Part shown: positions 7,528 through 12,549 of the stretch, one piece after another
Layout of the letters: the number at the start of each line of letters is the position of its first letter
How positions within the stretch are numbered: the first letter of the stretch is position 1
DNA from: Thiotrichaceae bacterium
Lineage (GTDB): Bacteria > Pseudomonadota > Gammaproteobacteria > Thiotrichales > Thiotrichaceae
Direction of reading: 5' to 3'
Length of the DNA: 12,549 nucleotides
Assembly: GCA_024762625.1 (NCBI GenBank)
Contig: JANTHA010000032.1
Span: 1 to 12,549 of the forward strand
Made by a program: the position numbers and the translations under genes
The notes under the pieces: generated by a model
The model's input: only the letters and a program-made list of their open reading frames with translations
Databases searched by the model: none
What the model was told of the DNA's origin: nothing

Positions 7528-7555
7528 AACCACGAAAAACTCGAAGTGCACGAAG
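7528..7555 (+). repeat. CACGAAG-type repeat, arm 1 of inverted pair
   Basis: It reads AACCACGAAAAACTCGAAG followed by TGCACGAAG. This matches the reverse complement of 7646-7673 at 23 of 28 positions, with 90 bp between. It is built from degenerate 9-bp units around CACGAAG. It ends 13 nt from the pyrD start codon. Confidence 0.8.
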
Positions 7556-7645
7556 ATTGTTATGCTTTTTATATTAGCGGATTAAAGATGTCCATAAACA
7601 GCGCTTAATCTGTCAAGACGCAAGAACAATTCTATTTGATGGCCT

Positions 7646-7673
7646 CTTCGTGATCTTCGTGTCCTTCGTGGTT
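7646..7673 (-). repeat. CACGAAG-type repeat, arm 2 of inverted pair
   Basis: Read on the - strand: AACCACGAAGGACACGAAG then ATCACGAAG, three 9-bp-spaced CACGAAG units. It is the less degenerate arm. Short CACGAAGG-like repeats of this kind are, as I recall, scattered between genes in many environmental bacteria. Confidence 0.8.
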
Positions 7674-7685
7674 AAAATAACCCGA

Positions 7686-7767
7686 CTAAAAATCTTTCGC
7701 GCCTTTTCGCTCAATTCGTGGACATCTTTTAATACAAATCCACAATCAACGCGAGATAACGCGAAAG
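7686..7767 (-). terminator. Possible terminator of the symporter-porin unit
   Basis: On the - strand, CTTTCGCG (7767-7760) can pair with CGCGAAAG (7701-7694), which is followed by ATTTTT. It lies 11 bases after the porin stop. The 58-nt loop is far longer than in normal intrinsic terminators, so this is only a candidate. Confidence 0.22.
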
Positions 7768-7777
7768 CTAATAACAA

Positions 7778-8971
7778 TTAGAAATTATGATAATAAATGA
7801 TCCTGAAATCATCGCGATCTTCACGATTGGAGTTCTTGTCCTGATCTTTGTTGGAGAAACGCAGGCGAATTTTTGACGCCTTGCTCAGCTTGTATTTGGC
7901 GTCCAGATTGAATTCCTTGAAGGTGTCATCATTAAACGCGTCGCCGCTCTCGGATTCGACATCCACATAGCCAAGCTTAATGCTGGCTCGACTAACCGGG
8001 TGATAGATCAACTGTACACCCAGCGCATCACTGGGTTCGTAATTGCCATAGCCCTGTTGCCAGTCGGTGTACATTGGCCCGGCTTCAACCGCCTTGAACG
8101 GATTATCTTCAATCTTGTTGTATACAATGGCGAGATCCAGCGGCCCAAAACTTGTGCCGCCTTTTAATCCGTACATTTTGGAATCCTTGCCAACCTGATA
8201 ACCCGTACCGCCATATTGTGCTTTCAGATAACTATTTTTACCTATGCCTATCGGCAATTTGCCATCAAGATAACTGTAGTTGTCGAAGGTTCCGTCGTCT
8301 TCCAGCGTATCAATATACTGGCCGCGAATCGTTGCATTCGCCAGTTTAGTCTTGGCGTATACATAGGCCAGCCCGCCGGTTCCCCATTTGGCGTTCTGGG
8401 AATCAAAACCGCTTAATTTTGATACAAAACCGGAATAACGATCCACATAACCCGCTTCCAGCGTGGTATTGGGAAAGCTTTTATTGCGATACACCGCTGC
8501 TTCATAAGTGGAAGGCAGCATACGTAAATCATGATCATTCATGAGGGGGCCATTCAAGCGCTGTCGGCCGATTTTTACCTGATTGGCCCCGGTATCGTAA
8601 TCCAGGTAAGCTTCGCCCAGAAATGCAATATCATCGCCGTTGGACTGAAGTATGGAGGTGCCGCCGCCCTTGCTGCGGTCAATAATATTAAACAGGCTAT
8701 GACTGCCGTAATAAGCAAACCCCGCCTTGAGGTTGCCGACTTTTCCAGTCTCATATTTCATGATGCCGCCGACAGTGAACGCTTCCGCATCTTTTGCGCC
8801 GGGCTTATCAAAACTACGGTTAAAATAGAAGGTTCGCGTGTTGATGCTCGTCTTGCCATTTTGCAAGGCTTCCGAGAACGTTTCCGCCTGAACAGTCTGT
8901 AGAACAACGCCGCTTGCAGAGGCAATAAGCGCCATGGAAATTAACCGGGATAACTGATTTCTGTATTTCAT
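7778..8971 (-). CDS. Outer-membrane porin, OprD family
   Basis: Predicted outer-membrane beta-barrel channel of 397 aa, near the usual OprD length of about 400-420. A signal peptide is clear, with cleavage after VQA (29) before ETFSEAL. The mature part alternates polar and aromatic/hydrophobic residues as in barrel strands: NTRTFYFNR (45-53), FTVGGIMKYETG (65-76), AYLDYDTGANQVKIGRQRL (121-139), LEAGYVDRYSG (171-181), and a last strand FRIIYYHNF. The terminal Phe is the outer-membrane assembly signal. GRQRLNGPLMNDHDLRMLPSTYEA (135-158) is the characteristic OprD-type segment. ATG 8971 has AAGGAG 5 nt upstream. It lies 17 bp after the DAACS symporter gene, so the two are probably one transcript. 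The solute is inferred from the symporter: an acidic amino acid or carboxylate. Confidence 0.9.
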   Translation of the reverse strand: MKYRNQLSRLISMALIASASGVVLQTVQAETFSEALQNGKTSINTRTFYFNRSFDKPGAKDAEAFTVGGIMKYETGKVGNLKAGFAYYGSHSLFNIIDRSKGGGTSILQSNGDDIAFLGEAYLDYDTGANQVKIGRQRLNGPLMNDHDLRMLPSTYEAAVYRNKSFPNTTLEAGYVDRYSGFVSKLSGFDSQNAKWGTGGLAYVYAKTKLANATIRGQYIDTLEDDGTFDNYSYLDGKLPIGIGKNSYLKAQYGGTGYQVGKDSKMYGLKGGTSFGPLDLAIVYNKIEDNPFKAVEAGPMYTDWQQGYGNYEPSDALGVQLIYHPVSRASIKLGYVDVESESGDAFNDDTFKEFNLDAKYKLSKASKIRLRFSNKDQDKNSNREDRDDFRIIYYHNF

Positions 8972-8988
8972 GCTTGCTCCTTAATTTA

Positions 8989-10347
8989 TTATTGCTCGCT
9001 TCTTTTAACTTTTTCTACGACTTCTGCCAGTTCTTTCTCTATGCTTTCATCAATATGGATGGCATCTTCGGCATCCAGCATACCAGCTTCCGGATCATAA
9101 TAAACATCGAGATCCATTTTGTTTTCGCTTTTCGCGACGATGCAGGAAACCGTCGCATCGCCTGAAACATTAACCGCAGTGCGAATCATGTCCATTAAGC
9201 GATCCACGCCAAGAACAAGTCCGATTCCTTCAACCGGTAGGCCCACCTGGGTAAAGACCATGGATAACATGATCAAACCGACCCCAGGCACGCCTGCCGT
9301 GCCGATGGAAGCCAGCACCGACATCAGGATGACCGTCAGATAGCCTCCTATGCCAAGCTCCACATTATAAACATTGGCGATAAAAACTGTCGCGACGCCC
9401 TGCATGATGGCGGTGCCGTCCATATTGATGGTTGCGCCAAACGGCACAGTAAAGGAGGCGACCGAATTATCCACGCCATAACGCTGCGTCACCGTACGCA
9501 TGGTAACGGGGATGGTCGCATTGGAACTGGCGGTGCTGAAAGCAAAGACCTGGACATTCCTGATTTTTTTAAGAAACATGATGGGGTTTAACCGGGAAAA
9601 AACCTTGAGTATGATCATCAGTGTAATAAACAGATGGAACATCAGCGCCCCTACCAGCACCCCGACATAGCCAGCCAATGATGCGAGCAAGTCGATCCCC
9701 AGGGTCGCAACCGCCTTGGCTATCAGCGCAAAAACGGCATAAGGCGCAACAGCCATGATGATATTGACCATTTTCATCATGATCTCATTGGCGATTTCAG
9801 CGCCTTCGATAAAACTTCTGGCTTTTCTTCCCACCATCAACATGCTAACGCCAACTAGAATCGAGAAGAAAATAATGGGCAGCATATCGCCATTTGCCAT
9901 CGCATTGATCGGGTTACTGGGGATGATATCAATCAGCACCTGAGTCAACGGAGGCGATTCTTTACCCGCAAACTGCGCATCGGTCGCGACATTCATGCCT
10001 TTGCCAATGCCAAAGGTCACCGCGATCAAAATCGCGGTTGCAATAGCGATAGCCGTCGTCAACATATACAAGGCAAACGACTTGCCGCCGACACGGCCCA
10101 GCATGCGTATGTCGCCAATGCCGCAAACACCGCAAATCAAAGAGAAAAACACTAAAGGCACAACCAGCATTTTAAGGGCGTTCACAAACATTTTTCCGAC
10201 GACATGAAAAAGCCCGTTGACGATGTAGTTATCTACAAATGAATGATTGATCAAGCCTGTCAGGTTGATTACCAGGCCGACGATGATACCCAGTGCCATG
10301 CCAAGTAACACCTGGACTGTCAGGCTCATTTTCCTGTTGCTGCTCAT
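8989..10347 (-). CDS. DAACS-family symporter, probably aspartate/glutamate:cation
   Basis: Inner-membrane secondary transporter (GltP/DctA/GltPh family) of 452 aa, normal size. Family marks are present: the Ser-rich hairpin STASSNATIPVT (271-282), NMDGT (308-312), GTAGVPG (349-355) and the substrate-binding helix GVDRLMDMIRTAVNVSGD (380-397). In that helix Asp382, Asp386, Arg389, Thr390, Asn393 and Asp397 correspond to GltPh Asp390, Asp394, Arg397, Thr398, Asn401 and Asp405. DctA, as I recall it, has Ser in place of Asp394, so aspartate or glutamate is more likely than a C4-dicarboxylate. The acidic C-terminal tail (about 407-452) is soluble. ATG 10347 has GGGAAG 5 nt upstream. The porin gene follows after 17 bp. 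Family call is firm; substrate is inference. Confidence 0.93.
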   Translation of the reverse strand: MSSNRKMSLTVQVLLGMALGIIVGLVINLTGLINHSFVDNYIVNGLFHVVGKMFVNALKMLVVPLVFFSLICGVCGIGDIRMLGRVGGKSFALYMLTTAIAIATAILIAVTFGIGKGMNVATDAQFAGKESPPLTQVLIDIIPSNPINAMANGDMLPIIFFSILVGVSMLMVGRKARSFIEGAEIANEIMMKMVNIIMAVAPYAVFALIAKAVATLGIDLLASLAGYVGVLVGALMFHLFITLMIILKVFSRLNPIMFLKKIRNVQVFAFSTASSNATIPVTMRTVTQRYGVDNSVASFTVPFGATINMDGTAIMQGVATVFIANVYNVELGIGGYLTVILMSVLASIGTAGVPGVGLIMLSMVFTQVGLPVEGIGLVLGVDRLMDMIRTAVNVSGDATVSCIVAKSENKMDLDVYYDPEAGMLDAEDAIHIDESIEKELAEVVEKVKRSEQ

Positions 10348-10549
10348 AAACGCTTCCCGAATTAAAAAACACTTCAGATACTAAGAAACAGTGTAGTACA
10401 AGACAACCTGACAAGTTGATATTTTCAGAATTAATTAAACGTATTTATTAAAAAACAAAAGCACAAAGCAGTGGTTCATTATTACAGTAGCTAATAATCA
10501 AGGTAATTCACAGAGACCATGAATATACTCACAAGTAGCAATAGCAGCG
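10348..10549. other. Intergenic region between SLC13-like gene and symporter gene
   Basis: A 202-bp AT-rich gap. Apart from the weak promoter near its left end, I see only a GTAGC/GCTAC pair with a 9-nt loop just after the SLC13 stop, without a T-run, so no convincing intrinsic terminator. No sigma-54 type GG-N10-GC site and no coding frame were recognised. Confidence 0.5.
10378..10406 (-). promoter_or_regulatory. Candidate promoter of the symporter-porin unit
   Basis: On the - strand TTGTCT (10406-10401), a 17-nt spacer and TAGTAT (10383-10378), 30 nt before the start codon at 10347. The spacing is ideal, but the -10 matches only 4 of 6. Judged by eye. Confidence 0.3.
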
Positions 10550-12325
10550 CTACAAAGGCCAAACCCATAAAATCATCGGTAAAGAAACCACGATAACGAT
10601 CACTTCAAGGGGCAGCCCCATGCGCCAGTAATCGCCAAAGCGGTAAGAACCTGGGCCCAATATCAGCGCATTGTTTTTATGTCCGATAGGTGTCAGAAAG
10701 GCGCAGGATGACGCCACCGCAACTCCCATTAAAAATGGATCAGGGCTGACCTGCAGTTGCTGTGCGATATTAATGGCTATAGGCGCTGCAATAACAGCTG
10801 TTGCGGTATTATTTAATACATCCGACAGCGTCATGATCACAATCATCAGAATGGTCAGCACCATAACTGGCCCATAACCTTCCGCCAGGCTCACAATATT
10901 CTGCGCGATTAGCGTTGTGCCGCCAGTTGTTTCCAGAGCCGTCCCAATTGGAATCATGGAGCCCAGCAACACAATGACCGGCCATTCAACCGACTCATAG
11001 AGCTCATGCAAGGGTATGATTTTAAAGGTCAGCATCAAAATACAGGCTACAGCCAATGCAATGGGTAGGGATACTATTTCAAAACTCGCCGCTGCAATGG
11101 CTGTAGCGAAGATCCCTGCTGCAAGCCATGCTTTATTACGCTGGATTATCTGTAAATCGCGTTCTCTGAGCGGCAATCCCCCAAGCCACTGGACAACACT
11201 GGAAAGCAACTCATCCGGCCCAAGCAACAATAATACGTCGCCCGCCTTGATAGTCTGTTTGCGGATGCGTTCGCGCACTTTTTTCCCCTGTCTGGAAATT
11301 CCCAGCAGGATAACGCCATGACGATATTGTAGGCGCAGCGACTGTTCACTGCGTCCGTCGGCGCGGGAGCCTTCCGGGATGGCGACTTCCATAAGCGACA
11401 GTCCTTTCTCGCGGATGCCCTGATATTTGTCTGCGCCGATGTACTCGAGTTTTAAAGCGCCCACAAACTCATCGATTGCATGTGCATCGGTTTCAATGAC
11501 CAGAATGTCGCCTTTTCTGATTTTCTCCCGTCGCGCGCGACCCGGCAAATGACTGCCCTTGCGAACCAGACCCATGATAACCACACCAGCATCATCTGCG
11601 TATTCATCCAGATCCGAGACTTTCATCCCTATAATTTTAGAATTTTCCGGAACGCGTAATTCAGCTATATAGTTATTCACATCAAACAAGCCTTTGGAAG
11701 CGTCGTATTTACGATCCTTTACCGGAATCAAACGCCAGCCAATCATGGCGATAAACAGCACGCCCACAACGGTCACAACCAGACCCACCGGACTGAAATC
11801 AAACATGCCAAAGGGCTCGCCCAGCGCATCCTTGCGATAACTGGAAATAATTATATTGGGCGGCGTACCGATCAGCGTGATCAATCCGCCAAGAATGGAG
11901 GCGAAAGACAGCGGCATCAGCGTCAGCGCCGGATTGCGTTTTGCCTTGGCGGCGGCTTGTAAATCAATCGGCATCAATAAGGCTAGCGCTGCGACATTAT
12001 TCATAACTGCAGAAAGAATCGCGGAGACGCCTGACATAATGGCGATATGTGCGGATAGTTTGCGCCCAGAGACAATCAGCCTCTTTGCTATCAGCTCAAT
12101 TGCGCCTGATCTGGACAGCGCCTTGCTGAGAATCAGCACCAGTGCAATGATAATGGTGGCGTGATGCCCAAAGCCATCAAAAGCATGGCGTTCCGGCACC
12201 ACACCCAGTATGACGGCGGCTATCAAGGCGCTAAACGCAACCAGATCATAGCGCACCCTGCCCCAGATCAGCATGCCGAAAACAAACAGCAGCAAAACAA
12301 ACAAAATAATCTGGTCGGCGTTCAT
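10550..12325 (-). CDS. SLC13/DASS-type anion permease with two internal TrkA-C (RCK-C) domains
   Basis: Inner-membrane permease of the SLC13/ArsB-NhaD superfamily, 591 aa. Two membrane halves flank a soluble middle. Half one (about 5-200) has MNNVAALALLMP (108-119) and LIGTPPNIIIS (151-161). Half two (about 400-591) has LNNTATAVIAAP (504-515) and TPIGHKNNALILGPGSY (545-561). These are the inverted-repeat hairpins that bind substrate and Na+. The middle carries two TrkA-C/RCK-C modules, about 218-297 (...KGDILVIETD) and 303-384 (...AGDVLLLLGPDE), which in other transporters bind small ligands. Similar architecture occurs in algal and cyanobacterial SLT sulfate transporters, so sulfate or a dicarboxylate is plausible. 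ATG 12325 is chosen; the TTG 10 codons upstream lies in a possible promoter and has no Shine-Dalgarno. It appears monocistronic. Confidence 0.9.
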   Translation of the reverse strand: MNADQIILFVLLLFVFGMLIWGRVRYDLVAFSALIAAVILGVVPERHAFDGFGHHATIIIALVLILSKALSRSGAIELIAKRLIVSGRKLSAHIAIMSGVSAILSAVMNNVAALALLMPIDLQAAAKAKRNPALTLMPLSFASILGGLITLIGTPPNIIISSYRKDALGEPFGMFDFSPVGLVVTVVGVLFIAMIGWRLIPVKDRKYDASKGLFDVNNYIAELRVPENSKIIGMKVSDLDEYADDAGVVIMGLVRKGSHLPGRARREKIRKGDILVIETDAHAIDEFVGALKLEYIGADKYQGIREKGLSLMEVAIPEGSRADGRSEQSLRLQYRHGVILLGISRQGKKVRERIRKQTIKAGDVLLLLGPDELLSSVVQWLGGLPLRERDLQIIQRNKAWLAAGIFATAIAAASFEIVSLPIALAVACILMLTFKIIPLHELYESVEWPVIVLLGSMIPIGTALETTGGTTLIAQNIVSLAEGYGPVMVLTILMIVIMTLSDVLNNTATAVIAAPIAINIAQQLQVSPDPFLMGVAVASSCAFLTPIGHKNNALILGPGSYRFGDYWRMGLPLEVIVIVVSLPMILWVWPL

Positions 12326-12346
12326 GAATCCAATCTTAACCGCATT

Positions 12347-12362
12347 AGCAAACAATGCGCCA
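12347..12362 (-). promoter_or_regulatory. Candidate sigma-54 (-24/-12) promoter before the SLC13-like gene
   Basis: On the - strand TGGCGC, 5 nt, TTGCT keeps the required GG-N10-GC spacing; consensus is TGGCAC-N5-TTGCA/T, so one core base differs. Transcription would start about 11 nt before the ATG at 12325, giving a very short leader. No activator gene is in the window. Confidence 0.28.
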
Positions 12363-12549
12363 GCTAAAATATGCGCGAGCTAAGAAATGCGTGGGATAAT
12401 AAAACGCGCCAACAAAAACGTCTTCGCTTTGCAAAAAAATATTTTTCTGCCACTGCTGTCCCGTTAACTTTATCAGTAAATTTCGTAGCCTATCAAGACT
12501 GACTTCCTTGTTAGCATCTATGCATGGCTACGAGGCACTTTTCTGTCAA
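12363..12549. other. Upstream region of SLC13-like gene at window edge
   Basis: About 190 bp without a recognisable coding frame. It holds an 8-bp perfect inverted repeat, TCGTAGCC (12483-12490) and GGCTACGA (12526-12533), around a 35-nt loop. No clear sigma-70 promoter was found. The neighbouring gene lies outside the window. Confidence 0.45.

Larger units (their letters stand above)
7515..7777. other. Intergenic region between porin and pyrD, filled with inverted repeats
   Basis: The longest gene-free stretch between genes here (263 bp). It must hold the end of the symporter-porin unit and the promoter of pyrD. Several inverted repeats are present: a 28-bp imperfect pair (7528-7555 with 7646-7673), AAAGATGTCC with its complement (7584-7593 with 7720-7729), CTTTCGCG with its complement (7694-7701 with 7760-7767), and a small GGTTA-AAA-TAACC hairpin (7670-7682). 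A weak pyrD promoter (TGGACA, 15 nt, TATAAA on the - strand) overlaps one arm. I see no coding frame worth calling. Confidence 0.7.

Noticed and set aside
8531..8902. Open frame of 123 codons on the + strand opposite the porin gene
   Set aside because: The opposite frame encodes a complete porin with signal peptide and terminal Phe; this is a reverse-strand shadow.
12326..12355. TTG start for the SLC13-like permease
   Set aside because: No Shine-Dalgarno, and it overlaps a possible promoter; the ATG at 12325 sits right before the first helix.

Overview
The window looks like a chromosomal segment of a Gram-negative proteobacterium with moderate GC content. The support is a class 2 (quinone-linked, inner-membrane) dihydroorotate dehydrogenase, an OprD-type outer-membrane porin ending in phenylalanine, Sec signal peptides on predicted periplasmic proteins, and a TRAP transporter. 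I cannot name a genus from sequence alone. No rRNA, tRNA, insertion sequence, phage gene or CRISPR array was seen.

Layout. On the + strand, the left edge carries the 3' part of a fused TRAP transporter permease (2-1453). It overlaps by 8 bp a universal-stress-protein gene (1446-1871). Everything else is on the - strand, read from right to left. An SLC13-type permease with two internal TrkA-C/RCK-C domains stands alone (12325-10550). Next is a two-gene unit of a DAACS dicarboxylate/amino-acid symporter (10347-8989) and an OprD-family porin (8971-7778), 17 bp apart. A 263-bp intergenic region full of inverted repeats (7515-7777) follows. Then come pyrD and a family-6-like deoxyinosine/uracil DNA glycosylase, overlapping as GTGA (7514-5959). 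Last is a four-gene unit (5866-1923): a secreted LamG/DUF1080-like protein, a periplasmic solute-binding protein, a two-domain permease and an ATPase, all abutting or overlapping. The + and - blocks converge at 1872-1922.

How they work together. The window is dominated by transport: TRAP, FbpABC-like ABC, DAACS plus porin, and SLC13. The porin and DAACS symporter make a plausible outer- plus inner-membrane route for one acidic solute, and symporter residues point to aspartate/glutamate rather than a C4-dicarboxylate. The ABC system resembles Fe(III) importers, but its binding protein has Asp-Asp where I align the usual iron-binding Tyr-Tyr, so its substrate is open.

The main oddities are a 9-bp minisatellite forming the 3' end of the ABC ATPase gene, where one base creates the stop codon; a large CACGAAG-type inverted repeat upstream of pyrD; and a candidate sigma-54 promoter before the SLC13 gene. 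I see no convincing wholly new system.
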